A DNA stretch of 64,000 nucleotides from Hysterangium stoloniferum. Taxonomy: Eukaryota; Basidiomycota; Agaricomycetes; Hysterangiales; Hysterangiaceae. Location of the stretch: positions 124,001 through 188,000 of the forward strand of contig WHVD01000021.1 in assembly GCA_015178975.1 (NCBI GenBank). The letters run 5' to 3'. The stretch's first letter is position 1; each line of letters begins with the position of its first letter. A program made the position numbers and the translations under genes. This document shows, one piece after another, positions 32,847 through 45,254 of this stretch. The notes under the pieces are model-generated. The model saw only the letters and a program-made list of their open reading frames with translations. It was not told the DNA's origin and searched no databases.

Positions 32847-33206
32847 GGAGGATATCTGAAAACTATTAAGTATACCAAATTCTAATATACTCTAAAGGTC
32901 ATTTAAACATCTGGGATGTGGTTCAAACATAATTTGGTTTTTAAAACTTTCAAAAAGTTTTAAACTCTCTCATATGTACATTACAAACTAAAGAATCTTT
33001 CTGGACATGAGTAGACAATAAAACAATTAGTAGGTTGAAACACTAATACTTTTAAAAAATAGATACCTTTAGATAGTCCATTCCATGCATATGTACATAT
33101 ATCATTGGCACCTCTAAATACATATGTATTACTTCAGAATGGATCTGTCAATCTGAACAGATTTCTACTTGATTCAACATACCCAGAATATATAGGGGGT
33201 TTTTGT
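32847..33206 (-). mobile_element. Element E2, partial copy
   Basis: Left 360 bp of an E element (GGAGGATATCTG..GGGGGTTTTTG), broken off directly before copy E3. Closely matches the start of E3. Confidence 0.75.
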
Positions 33207-33209
33207 TAA

Positions 33210-33867
33210 GGAGGATATCTGAAAACTATTAAGTATACCAAATTCTAATATACTCTAAAGGTCATTTAAACATCTGGGATGTGATTCAAACATAATTTGG
33301 TTTTTAAAACTTTCAAAAAGTTTTAAACTCTCTCATACATTACAAACTAATGAATCTTTCTGGACACGAGTAGACATAAAAAAAATTAGTAGTTTGAAAC
33401 ACTAATACTTTTTAGTCCATTCCATGCATATGTATATCATTGGCACCTCTAAATACATATGTATTACTTCGGAATGGATCTGTCAATCTGAACAGATTTC
33501 TATTTGATTCAACATACCCAGAATATATAGGGGGTTTTACTTAATAAAGATAGCTGTGGTATGAAAAATTTCCAATAATATTTTACATATTTTACATGGA
33601 AATAACTTCATTACAACTTTTAAAAAACAAAGTACTAATAAAAGTATTAGTAGGCATCTGTAAAAGGAAGGAAATTATATACAATGGAATTTGTTAAATA
33701 ACTATGGGTTGTATAAGATGCAATATGGAGAACTATTTCTGATGGTTGTTTTTTGATGATATAATTGTTTCAGAATAGATATCACTATTTAAAGATGGAG
33801 TTTTGTAAAAATAAGGCTTTTATTAGTAAATATTTGAGATTATACATAGTAATTATAAACACCCTCC
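33210..33867 (-). mobile_element. Element E3, full-length copy
   Basis: 658 bp, GGAGGATATCTG..AACACCCTCC, reverse complement of E1 with a few indels. TAA precedes it (33207-33209) but TTG follows, so a target duplication is not complete. It separates Copia K from chromovirus L. Confidence 0.8.
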
Positions 33868-34106
33868 TTGGAGGATGACTGATCGCACTACCCCACCTAC
33901 AATGGCAAGCACCTCGGCACTGATTGCCATGAAGGCTTTTTACTTCCAGACAACATTCACTGCTTCATGAGTGACCCTAATCAACAGCGAAAACTGCCAA
34001 CTTCCATCAGAGTTTGAAGGGGGCATTATCCAGCCGACCCTGCGATGCTGTCTAGCTCCTCTCACCTTTCTACACCTCTGCCCATTTCTTCCATGCCCCC
34101 ACTGCA

Positions 34107-37100
34107 GTGCTTTACACCCTTTCAGAGCTGCCAGGAGGTTGTGAACCATCCACTAACCAGCCTTCTCTTCCCCTCATACCATTACCCCTCCTCTCTGCAG
34201 GACTTTCCCTCATACCACCACCCCCACCTGCACCCAAGCCCACTCCAGCACCACAGCCAACCCCACCCCCATGCACATCACCTGGCCCCCTTGTCACCAA
34301 CCTCTCTACCCCAATGCCATTGTCCCCTGCGGTGTCAGACACTCCGGTGGTCCTAGGACATAACTGGCTTACCCGCTACAATCTGTTGATTGACTGGATA
34401 GCTAACAGTATAAGATTCCGGACTCCTGTGGCGACTGAGGAAACTGTGCCTGTCTCGGCCTCCACGGCACCTGCAGTCTCGAGGACTCCTGTGATCCCTA
34501 CGGCACCAATGGCTTCCCCGGAACCCACGGCACCTCCATCCATTTCTCTCATTAATGCTGCAGCTTTTATTAGGGCTTCAAAAATGGATGGTTCCCAGGC
34601 GTTCACTATCAACTTAAAAATTGATGAAGCAACTGGACATTTTTCAACCCTGGTATCTGAATCTGAGCAAGCCGCTGACCTAGAAGGCGTCCTGGAGAAA
34701 TATCATGACTTTGCGGATGTTTTTAGCAAGTGAAAAGCTGACTGGCTTCCACCTCACAGAGAATACAACTTAAAAATCAATCTTGAAGATGGTGCCCAGC
34801 CACCCCTAGGACATATTTACCCGCTTTCGTCCATGGAACTATCCGCAATCCATGATTTCCTGGATGAACATTTGTCCATAGGTTTTATCTGACCCTCAAA
34901 ATCTCCTTTTGGAGCACCTGTTCTGTTTGTCAGAAAAAAAGATGGATCCCTTCGACTATGTGTTGATTTTAGAGGACTCAATGCTGTCACCAAAAAGGAT
35001 AAATATCCACTCCCACTTATATCTGACCTGCTCGATGCACTGCGGAATGCCCGGATTTACACCAAAATAGATCTCAAGCATGCCTATCATTTGGTCAGGA
35101 TCGCTGCGGGCGACGAATGGAAAACCACTTTTAGAACCCATTATGGGGCCTTTGAGTGGTTGGTGATCCCCTTTGGACTCACCAATGCTCCGTCTGTTCT
35201 TCAGCATTTTATCAACGACATTTTCTCCAACATACTCGATGTATGCGTATTGTTTACTTGGACGACATTCTTATCTACTCTGAGAATCCCGCGGAACATG
35301 ACAAACAAGTCCGTGTAGTTCTCCGGAGGCTCAGACAACATGGTTTATTCCCAAATGGTAAAAAATGTACTTTTGACACAGACTCCATGGAATACCTAGA
35401 TTTCATGATGGGACCCGATGGACTCCGCATGGACGAAACCAAAGTGCAAGTCATCAAAGATTGGCCCGAACCCTGAAAAGTTAAAGATATACAATCCTTC
35501 CTCGGCTTTGCCAATTTTTACAGACATTTTATCTGTGGATATTCTGACATCACAGTACCCCTTAGCCATCCTCCGCATAAGGGTACTCTGTGGAACTTTA
35601 ACGATAAGTGTCAAAAAGCTTTCAATCTTTTAAAAAATTCTTTTTCTACAGCTCCTATTCTGTCGCATTGGAAACTGGACTTCCTGCTCATTGTCGAAAT
35701 GGATGCCTCAGATTATGCACTTGGAGCCATTCTGTCTATCCAGGACTCCGACGGAGAAGTCCACCCCGTGGCTTTTCTGTCCTGGACTTTTACCAGAGCA
35801 GTGCTCAACTACAATGTTCATGATAAAGAACTTCTGGCAATATTCTCAGCTTTCAAAGCGTGGCAACACTATTTGGAAGGTTCAGGAGCTCCTATTGACG
35901 TTGTAACAGATCACAAAAACCTGGAATACTTTTCTACCACAAAACTTTTGACCCACCGGCAGGCCCGCTGGTCTGAATATCTATCTGCTTTCAACATGAT
36001 TATCCGTTTTCGACCTGGCCGTCTCGGTGGCAAACCTGACACTTTAACTAGACGATGGGATGTCTATCCTAAAGAGGGGAGCAACGACTATGCAACGGTA
36101 AATCCACACAACCTGAAACCTATTTTCACGAATCAACAGCTTACCACATCGGTCCGTGCAACTTTCCTCGTCAATCCCATTGTCTGTGGAATTATCATTA
36201 TGGATATCGAGAAGTTACATCAAGATATTCTATCGGCAATTCCACTAGACCCAGTTACTAATGCTCATCTGGACAATCCCATGGACCCCGATCAACCTTG
36301 GTGGTCTCTTGATCAACATGGTTTCATTAGACTTGACGATCACATCTATGTACCGGACTCCGACGGCCTCCGCCTCAGGATCCTTCAATACAAACATGAT
36401 CATCCACTCTCAGGACATTTCGGGTACAACAAAACTCTATCATTAATAAGAAGAGAATACACTTGGCCCAGACTCCGTGGATTTGTTAAGCACTATTGTA
36501 AACCTTGCACTACTTGTCCCCACTCGAAATCTCAGCGACACAAGCCATATGGCCTTTTGAAACAATTCCTGGTACCGGAACATCCGTGGAATTCTATCTC
36601 TATGGATTTCATTGAACACCTACCAGATTCCAAAGGCTTTTCTGCTATTCTAGTCGTTGTTGACAGATTCTCAAAACAAGGTATATTCATCCCTACATAT
36701 GATACAATTACATCTGTGCAGTTAGCGGAACTTTTCATTATCCACATATTTTCCAAGCATGGAGTTCCATCCCATGTGACTTCCGATTGAGGATCAGAGT
36801 TCGTGTCTCACTTCTTTAGATCCCTCGGAAAATCCTTGGACATGACATTACATTTCACGTCCGGACATCACCCGGAAGGTGATGGACAAACCAAACGCAT
36901 CAACCAGACATTGGAACAATATCTCCACGTATATTGCAACTATCAACAGGACAATTGGAAGACCTTGTTACCACTTGCAGAGTTTGCTTACAACAATGCA
37001 CCTTTGGCCACTACTGGTGTTTCCCTGTTCTTTGCAAATAAAGGATATAATCCAAATATTACAGTACATCCAGAATGAAATCTCACCTCTGTTCGCACTG

Positions 37101-37684
37101 AAGAGTTCACCACGGACCTCCACGAGCTCCACGAGGAACTCCAGACTGCAATATTGTCCGCCCAAGAGCAATACCAACATTCAGTGGACAAACACTGGAT
37201 CCCACCACCCAACTTCAAGATTGGCGACTGTGTTTATGTCAAAGCTCAATTCTTCCGGACTACCCGTCCATCAAAGAAGCTTGCTGAAAAATATTTAGGC
37301 CTGTTTGAAATTATCGCACAAGTAGGTTCAGTTTCTTGGACTCTACGGCTTCTGGATAGCATGCACACGGTACACCTGGTATTTCATGTTTCTATGCTAG
37401 AACCTTGTACTGCTAACACTATCCCGGATCACATGCAATCTCCGCCTCCTCCTGTCGTTATTGACAGAGAACCTGAGTTTGAAATCTCACAGATTTTAGA
37501 TTCAAAAATTGATAAGCGTCAACGCACTTGTAAGCTGCTTTACTTGGTCAAGTGGGCGGGTTACGAGGGCACCAATGAAGAAACCTCATGGATTTTGGCC
37601 ACAGAACTCGGTAATGCCACGGAAATCGTTACTGACTTTCATACAGCTTACCCACTCAAACCTGGACCATTATCTTCTCTCTGA
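34107..37684 (+). pseudogene. Chromovirus L Pol: RT, RNase H, integrase, chromodomain
   Basis: Proline-rich linker and protease end (GHNWLTRYNLLIDW, near 34360), RT (YLDD at 35255-35266), RNase H (VEMDASDYALGA near 35700; TDHKNLEYF), integrase HHCC zone (HDHPLSGHFGYNKTLSLI .. CTTCPHSK), core (SMDFIEHLPDSKGF; DRFSKQ) and chromodomain (LYLVKWAGYEGTNEETSW near 37540). One frameshift lies near 35240. The nonsense codons are all TGA: 34731, 34890, 35474, 36788 and 37076, at or near sites where Arg (CGA) is expected. Apart from these the frame is open from 35156 to 37684, so the copy is fairly young. Chromodomains steer integration to modified chromatin. Confidence 0.92.
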
Positions 37685-37882
37685 CCACACTCCGCAGACC
37701 CTGTGTTATGTTTGGACTCATTTTCATTATTCCCTGTCACCCTATGTCTCTCTTTGCTTTTACAGGTTCTGACATATCTTGTCAAGTCTTTAAGCGGACT
37801 CTCCGCAGACTTTGGCTTTGACTTTTATTTTTTATGTTTTTCACGCTTTACTTTTATGTTCAATTATTATTAAGTTTTACTT

Positions 37883-38886
37883 CTATTCTTCATCTACATT
37901 GATGGGGCTATCCTTTTTCCCCACCTCTTTTTCCGCCTCATTCATCTCCTCGGGTAGCTTCGCTATCTCCGTGGGCACCTCCTCCTCATCTGACCCGGCC
38001 TCCTCAGAACTCCCATCCTCTGGCTTGTCATATACAAAGCCGGCGTACTCCATCAGGAATTTGAAGTGGTCCCCGTGGATTGCGCAGAGATCGTTCGCAA
38101 TATAGACGCTGACTTTGTTGCTCTTCCGGAGCAACTCGTTCTGAGCTTCAATGCCCTCGGCGATCCGTCCCAAGGCTTCTTCCAGACTGGAGTACCCGTC
38201 CGACCCGCTATTCTCCCGTGAATCGGATCCTGCAGCCTGCTTGTGAACGAGCGAGCACCTCGCCTTGAGGTGTGCGCACTGATAACACCCCGGGCCCCGG
38301 CTGGACTTCCAATTGCACTCAGTGTTCCGGTCATTACAACCAGAAAACTGTGGGTCGTTCTGAGTTGGTAGGCGGACTGGCGCCACCTTCCTTGCTTTCT
38401 GTTGATACAGTTAGCTCCACAGTATACCCACGGACCCAGACTCACCTTGTTGGGGCTCTCTGGCTCCCCCTCAGACTCCGACTCGACTTCCACCACCTTG
38501 CACTGAAAATGCCAAGTCAAAAAAAAGCGACAAGTTGAACTATGGGAATTACCTTTCCTGCAACTACCGCGGCTCTCTCCGTGGCCACCCGGGCTTTCTC
38601 TGCCGCAACCCTGGCTTTCTCCACAGCCACTCACGCAGCCTCCTCCTCCTCCCTTTGCTTCTGCCTCGCAGCCTCTTCCTCCATGGCCACGGCCACCTGG
38701 TATTCCCTATTCAGGGCCTCTGCAACCTCCTGGGCTTCTCGCTCCACCTCTTCTCACTGACAATGTTGCTTGTCCCGCTGCACCAAGATTTGGGCAGCAG
38801 ACAGCAGCACCCGGTACTGACTGCCCATGGAGGGCCCGGCGGTTGGCATAGGCTTGCGTGGTGTGGGCTTTGGTCCCATGCTATTG
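37883..38886 (-). CDS. Antisense ORF inside chromovirus L: coiled coil plus Cys cluster
   Basis: On the minus strand a gene-like region starts near 38886 (MGPKPTPRKPMPTAGP..). It has a Glu/Ala/Arg-rich coiled coil (two stops, near 38758 and 38628), possible intron(s) around 38390-38560, and the 37883-38386 frame. That frame holds a cysteine group (CNDRNTEC .. GPGCYQCAHLKARCSLV), a region with GRIAEGIEAQNELLRK and an acidic tail ending near the chromodomain gene. It resembles C-x2-C..C zinc-cluster proteins common in mushrooms but I cannot name a family. Position between pol and 3' LTR, opposite strand, suggests a carried gene. Confidence 0.5.
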
Positions 38887-39075
38887 ATGATGGGGGTAAT
38901 AAAGAAGAAGAAATTTCTATTTTTTCAAATTTATATATAGGCTCATCGCGTTTGAACCTTACCTTCCAGATCACATGACTCTTTGACACATACGTGTAAC
39001 CGACATGACTTTTGACACATGCACGTAGCCGACAAGAACCTTATTTAGGTCTAGAGCCTCTTTGGGACTTCAGCA

Positions 39076-39089
39076 TAAAGGGAGGATAC
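39076..39089 (+). promoter_or_regulatory. Polypurine tract of chromovirus L
   Basis: AAAGGGAGGATAC directly before the TGTTACGACC start of LTR C6, the expected plus-strand priming site. Confidence 0.65.
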
Positions 39090-40751
39090 TGTTACGACCA
39101 GACAATCCCACTGGACTCTGGGCACTAACCTGTATGCCCCCACACGCTACAAGCACCAATCGTCTGTTTATAGGATTTCCCACCTGGACTCCGTACATCA
39201 AGACTCATTACATTCGACCTCATTACGACACATATCAGTCACCGGACCTCCCCCCAGACTCCCTCTCTGTCTATGTCCGTCTTCATCCCACGCATCAGTC
39301 ACCGGACCCCACTCAGAATCCTGTCACCACTCTAATCAAGCCCTGTTCCCGTTTTAGTCAAATGACCTGTCATGATTTAGGACTCCGCTCCCGCTCCGTT
39401 TCCCATTATGGGTTATGCTTTGTTATGATTCGGACTCCGCTCCGTTCTGTTCCATTCCTAACACCAATTTGGTGTTTACTATTCCCGTTTTATGTTTTGT
39501 TAGTTTCGTTTCGCCATTACTGGATTTGGTATGTCTGTTAGGATACACACACAGGCCGGGTCTCCGGAGAAACCCACGGGATATCCGGTAGGACTTGGCT
39601 TCAGCTTATAGGCTGCACCCTCGCTAGATCGTGTTGTCCAATTTCAAACGGACAGATGGGAATCCCGGGGAGTCCGGGCGGGGTTCGTGGGTCGTAAGTT
39701 GTAGGTTGTAGGTCGTAAGTCATGAGTCAAGATCATTGAGAGAGATAGATGCGCCGGAGCCCGTGGGCTCCGACTAGTGCGAGCGGTCTGATAAGAGTAG
39801 GGTTTTAGGGTGGAAAATATAGTAGATTAAGGGGGGAATCTAAGCTAATTTTCTGACTGGATTGTATGTACAACATCTGCCAGTTTAAATAGACCATGGA
39901 GTGAATGAACATACTAATCCGGTAATAATGAAAACAAAACTAACAAAACACAAACGGGAAATGTAAACACCAAATTTGGTGTTAGGAACGGGACGGAACG
40001 GAGCAGAGTCCGAGTTGTGACAAAGCATAACCCATAACGGGAAACGGAGCGGGAGCGGAGTCCTAATCGTGACAGGTCATTTGACTAAAATGGGAACGGG
40101 GCTCGAATAGAGTGGTGACGGGATCCTGAGCGGGATCCGGTGACTGATGTGTGGGATGAAGATGGACATAGACAGGGATGGAGTCCAGGGGAAGTCCAGT
40201 GACTGATATGTGTCATAATGTGGTCGAACATAACAAGTCTTGTTGTAACGGAGTCCGGGCGGGAAATCCTATAAACAGACGATTGGTGCTTGTAGTGTGT
40301 GGGGATGTACGGGTTAGTGCCCAGAGTCCGGCAGGATTGTCCGGTTGTAACAATGTCATTCACTCCATGGTCTATATAAACTGGCAGATGTTGTACATAC
40401 AATCCAGTCAGAAAATTAGCTTAGATTCCCCCCAGTAATCTAATAACATTTTCCGCTCTAAAACCTTACTTGATTCACATCGCTCACACTAGTCGGAGCC
40501 CACAGGCTCCAGTGCATCTAGCTCTCTCAACTATCTCAACTCACAACCCACGACCTCCGACTTACAACCCACGACCCCCAACTTACGACCTACGACCCAC
40601 GAACCCCGCCTGGACTCCCCGGGATCCCCATCCGTCCATTTGAAATTGGACAACACAATCTAGCGAGGGTGCAGCCTATAAGCTGAAGCCAAGTCCTACC
40701 GGATATCCCGTAGGTTTCTCCGGAAACCCAGCCTGTGTGTGTATCCTAACA
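39090..40751 (+). repeat. 3' LTR of chromovirus L (family C, copy C6), interrupted by C7
   Basis: TGTTACGACCAGACAATCC..GTATCCTAACA; about 840 bp without C7. It identifies family C as the LTR of this chromovirus. The right flank is GCAAA; the left partner is lost with the 5' end. It joins directly to LTR I2. Confidence 0.88.
39536..40352 (-). repeat. Solo LTR, family C, reverse (copy C7) inside C6
   Basis: 817 bp, plus strand TGTTAGGATACACAC..GGTTGTAACA. Perfect target duplication ATGTC (39531-39535 and 40353-40357). A C LTR inserted head-to-head into another C LTR. Confidence 0.95.
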
Positions 40752-41351
40752 GCAAAATATGTGAGATATGATTGTTTTTATTGGAAACTTGGCCCTCCTT
40801 ATATACATTTTGATAACTAAATAATTAACAATTTATTTATTTTATGAGGTCATTATTTAGGTCATAATGACCTCATATTCTACTTATTTTTTTACCCTTT
40901 ATTTTATCTCATGACTCCCCTCTCTGAGACAAGGGTTCCAACCTTTTGCTTGAACATGAAGGTTCAAGGCCGTGGTCCCGGGATGGAAGCAATTGCTGAG
41001 TCAGCAGAATCAAATAAGTATGTCGTTACAGTCACATTTGTGACTGTATGATATCCCGAGGTCAGAGGCTTATCTAATATGACTCCAAAAATGCGCACAT
41101 AGGAGCAAGCAATGTGCTGAGAAGTAATAACTAAGTAAATAAAATATAAATAATTAGTTAAAAATTATAATAAATTAACTAAGATATAATAGCATTATAT
41201 GAGCTCATATATGCTATTATTATGTGTTAAAAGGAACTAGGCCTTATATTTCACAATAGAAATATAATAAAAAATACAATAAATTCAAGAACATATTAAA
41301 TAATTCAAAGAAAATTAAGAGAACCTTATGAGATAATGCTGATACCTCACA
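40752..41351 (-). repeat. Partial LTR, family I, reverse (copy I2)
   Basis: Reverse complement of the first half of I1, ending ..GATACCTCACA at 41351. Its other half is missing at the junction with LTR C6, so an insertion plus deletion, or recombination, took place there. Confidence 0.75.
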
Positions 41352-42178
41352 GCACCCTACAGGCACCAATTATCAGTTTACTGGAATACCTGCCAGACTC
41401 TGGATGTCAGACCTGTCTATGCTCAACCTTCGTCACTTCATGTATTAGTCACCGGAATACCTGCTGGAACCTGCTCCTGTCTATCTCCAACCCTGTCTCA
41501 TGCACCAGTCACTGGACCCTGCTCAGAAAACCCGACATCTCTCTAACTGAGCCCCATTCCCATTATGGTTAAATGACCTGTCACATTTCAGACCCCACTC
41601 CCACCCCATTCCCATTATGGTCTAATGACCTGTCACAATTTGGACTCCACTCCACTCCATTCCATTCCTAACACCAAGTTTGGTGTTTACTTATCTCATT
41701 TCATGTTTGCTAGTTTAGATTTCATTATTACTGGATTTGGTATGTTATACAGTACATTCCATAGTCTATATAGTCAGGCAGATGTTGTACATACAATCCA
41801 GTCAGAAAATCAGCTTAGATTCTCCCCAGTAATCTCAAGTACATTTTCCACTTTAATCTCCTCTTTGAAACACACCACTTTACCTCATTGGAGCCCACAG
41901 GCTCCGACCCATCTATCACTTGACCTCTGACCTATCTATCTCAACCCCCAACTCATCTCCACCTGACCCCTCAACTTCCATGGGATTCCCACAGTCGACT
42001 CCCCGACCTCTCAACCCATGAACTCCTCCTTGACTCCCCAGGATTCCCATCCACCCATCTGAAATTGGACGACACAATCTCATGAGGGTGCAGCCTATAA
42101 GCTGAAGCCAAGTCCTACTGGCTTTCCTGTGGATTTCTCTGGAAACCCTCTGATAAGCTCCGTGCACATGTCTTAACA
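41352..42178 (+). repeat. LTR, family C (copy C8), first part missing
   Basis: C-family text from the GCACC..ACCAATTATCAG region to ..CATGTCTTAACA at 42178; about the first 70 bases are replaced by I2. Carries the module TATAAGCTGAAGCCAAGTCC. Confidence 0.8.
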
Positions 42179-43975
42179 ATATGTAACTCAACTGGAGATG
42201 TTATTTAATATGTATTGAAAAGGTATGAGATGCAATATTTCAATATTTCATCAGGATGTGATGATGTGGTCATCACTGGTGCTATATGGAGATGAAGGTC
42301 AATTCAAGGATATAATAAATGTACCTCTGATTCAATCAGTCCTGAGTGAGCCTCAGCCTAGACTCATAATTCATATCCTGCCTCATCCTCAACCTGTTGA
42401 AATAATAGAAGAAGGAACTAAATCAAGGAAAGAATCATAGTTAGTATCAGATGTACCTGTGGAACATCAAGATCTGGGAAATGATGAGAAGGCATTTGAG
42501 ATTCATTGTTAGTTGAAGAAAAGGAACTGGAAGATTCCAAGGTGCTGGTTGTTTTCTTGACTTTGGGCAATCCAACAATAGAAGAGGTATTAAATATGCC
42601 AGGAGATGAAGGAATAGTTTGGGAGGAAGTGAGACAGACAGAGTGGAGGAATATGGTGGATCATGAGGTATTTGGTCCACCTGAAGAACCACTACCTGGT
42701 ATGTGAATCTTGAAAACCAGGACAGTGTGTCAAGAATCTTATAAGAATAGTGAACTGGTCAAAAGGAAAGTATGAATCATCATCAAGGGATACAGTCAAA
42801 TCCCCAGATTACATTTCAACAAAACATACAGTATGTACCTGTTATGAAGTGGGAGTCATTTCAAATCCTATTAGCTTTGGGTGGATTAATGAATTTAGAG
42901 ACATGGCAACTTGATGTCAAACTGGCATACATACACAGGGCAATGAAAGAAAAGGACTGGGTGCAACAGACTGAAGGGTTTGAAGAGCCTGGGAAGGTGT
43001 CACAACTGTCACTGTCACAACATTGTCACAAGAATATTCAAGGTAACTTTCAACAACTCTTTGACTCATCTTCAACATATCAATTCATCTTTGACAAAAA
43101 CTCCGACTCAACATTCTATTTGACATCTTCGACACCCTTGAATTTATTTGACAAACATTTGACTTATATTTGACTTGTCTCATTTCAATGTCATATGTGA
43201 TTTCATTCATAGGTCATAGTTTAATCATAGTTTAATGAGGAAAGGCATAAAAAGGTGATGAGAAGAGTGAAGGATCTCAGTCAGAAAATCTCTCTGTTAT
43301 GTATTTAATGATTTTTCCTTTAATTTCCCCTCAAAAAACAAAGAGAATTGAGAAATTGAATAAAAATGTATTTATATCGCTTACAAAACTTTGTATACAT
43401 ATTCTTCAGACATAAATTGAATTTTTACAATTTATTTCATATTCTTAGAGTCAAATCTAAGCTAGATACAAATTTAATTCTTTTTTGTTTTAATAAAATA
43501 GAATTTGTCGGCTAGTGTTAAATGTGAGAGATCACATGATATTCACATGACATTTCAAACTCCGACAAGGACAGAACACGATTTGATATAATCACACATA
43601 GTCAAGACAATATATATTTATATATTATTATAATAAAATAGCATTATATTTATAATTAACTAAAATAAATATAATAACTATATAATAGTATCGAACTGGG
43701 AGACAGAGGGCTACTTACTATGTGACATGATATGCAAAATGCGCACCCAGCATGACACATGGGAAAATACTGTCACATATATGCTATTTCGGAATATAGC
43801 ATAAACTCCTGGAATATTCCAGTAGTTTTGAGGTATAACAGTTACAAATAGGTACAAACACTAGATAGAATATTGTAGAATATTCTATAGGATTCTAGAA
43901 AATTCTAAATGACATCATTCAATCTTCTAGCATCTTCTAAAATGTCTCAGACTAAAATGTATATAAGGAGCTCAG

Positions 43976-44727
43976 TGTTACAACCATGTTGCAACTGTGT
44001 CACAACCCGACAGTCCCCGAGGATATTACCATCAACTGATGTTTCAAGTTATCAATCAAGTCATTGCATTGGAAACGATCGGTTGCCTGACACTGACGTA
44101 TGCCTTCACAGCGATCAAACCCCATTTACGCCCTGTCAAGTTATACTCATACTATCTGGTTATGCTTTGATAGGTCCCTTTTTATTATGATGATCCATTC
44201 TACTCTATGTTTCACATATGCCTGTATATACTTGTAACCTGTGGACTATTTCCTTTTCTCATAATTCCGCTCTCAGTTAAATCACGGCCTCCGAACTTAT
44301 CATAACCTTCCAGTTCCTAGTCAAGTTTATTTGTCAGTAATGTTTCCACTCTTTCCTTAGTTAGTATTTTCTAGATGCCAATAACTTGTATATGAATTCG
44401 CTGTAGTTGTAGTTACTAGGCAATCAGAATATTGACTCAGAACACCCACATACATCTCTCATAAGTCTTACACCAAGTATCCCACTTCCCGCCTTCACAT
44501 GCGCTCACCTATCCTCGGTCTCTGACCCCTTGGCCTGACACTCGACTTATCCTTCAGTTCTGATCCATAACTCACTGTGAGGGATTTGATAGGACTAGTT
44601 TTCACCCACCCGAAATTTAAGGACACCAGACGGTAACTTGTGAGGGTGCAGCACATAAGCTGAAGCCAAGTCCTTCCGATCGGTCCCCGTTGGCCTACCG
44701 ACATTAGTCAGTTTTCTGTTCTTAACA
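43976..44727 (+). repeat. Solo LTR, family B (copy B4)
   Basis: 752 bp, TGTTACAACCATG..TGTTCTTAACA. Perfect target duplication CTCAG (43971-43975 and 44728-44732). It lacks most of the minisatellite seen in other B copies, which explains its short length. Confidence 0.93.
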
Positions 44728-44821
44728 CTCAGCTCCAGCCTTGAATAGAACATCTTACAGTATCATTTTATCAACCCATTTACACCACATCTGTGTGTCA
44801 CTGCAGCAAGCAGTTTATTGC

Positions 44822-45003
44822 CACCTCTAGTTGAGCTTCTGACAATAGTCCTACCCCCTGGTCACCTCTAGTTGAGCTTCTGCTATTAATCCTATAATCT
44901 TGTCACCTCTAGTTGAGCTTCTGATAAGCAATCTTGTTCCCCTTGCCACCTCTTAGTTGAGTAGCTGCTTTTCTTTATTACTTATCCACCTCTAGTTGAG
45001 TTG
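44822..45003. repeat. Irregular tandem repeat (about 40-bp period) in LTR O
   Basis: Five occurrences of CACCTCTAGTTGAGCTTCTG or close variants near 44822, 44863, 44903, 44947 and 44986, separated by variable text. Confidence 0.8.
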
Positions 45004-45074
45004 TTGGTTATCAATAAAAGTAATAAACAATCTTGGTTATCATTGTTGAGATTAGGAATACATTTCTAATTTCT

Positions 45075-45254
45075 ACCCGGTTTTAGACATAAATAAATAC
45101 TGAGAATATCCTTGCATGATCCTTAAGACTACATTAAGATCCTGATAAGTTAGTATCACAGTAGACCCGGTTTTAGACATAAATAAATACTGAGAATATC
45201 CTTGCATGATCCTTAAGACTACATTAAGATCCTGATAAGTTAGTATCACAGTAG
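45075..45254. repeat. Perfect 90-bp tandem duplication in LTR O
   Basis: Units 45075-45164 and 45165-45254, both starting ACCCGGTTTTAGACAT, appear identical, so recent. Confidence 0.95.

Larger units (their letters stand above)
33868..39089 (+). mobile_element. Chromovirus-type Ty3/Gypsy element L, internal region, 5'-truncated
   Basis: Plus-strand element with protease linker, RT, RNase H, integrase and C-terminal chromodomain, then a long segment with an antisense ORF, a purine-rich tract and the 3' LTR C6. The 5' LTR and most of gag are missing; element E3 abuts the truncated end. The left 240 bp contain short gag-like pieces. Confidence 0.9.

Noticed and set aside
39085..40756. Reading C6 as a solo LTR
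   Set aside because: The sequence before it is a purine tract after a chromovirus pol, and the 5-base flanks do not match, so it is a 3' LTR.
44822..45003. CRISPR-like array in LTR O
   Set aside because: Repeat copies are imperfect, spacing varies and the context is a fungal LTR.
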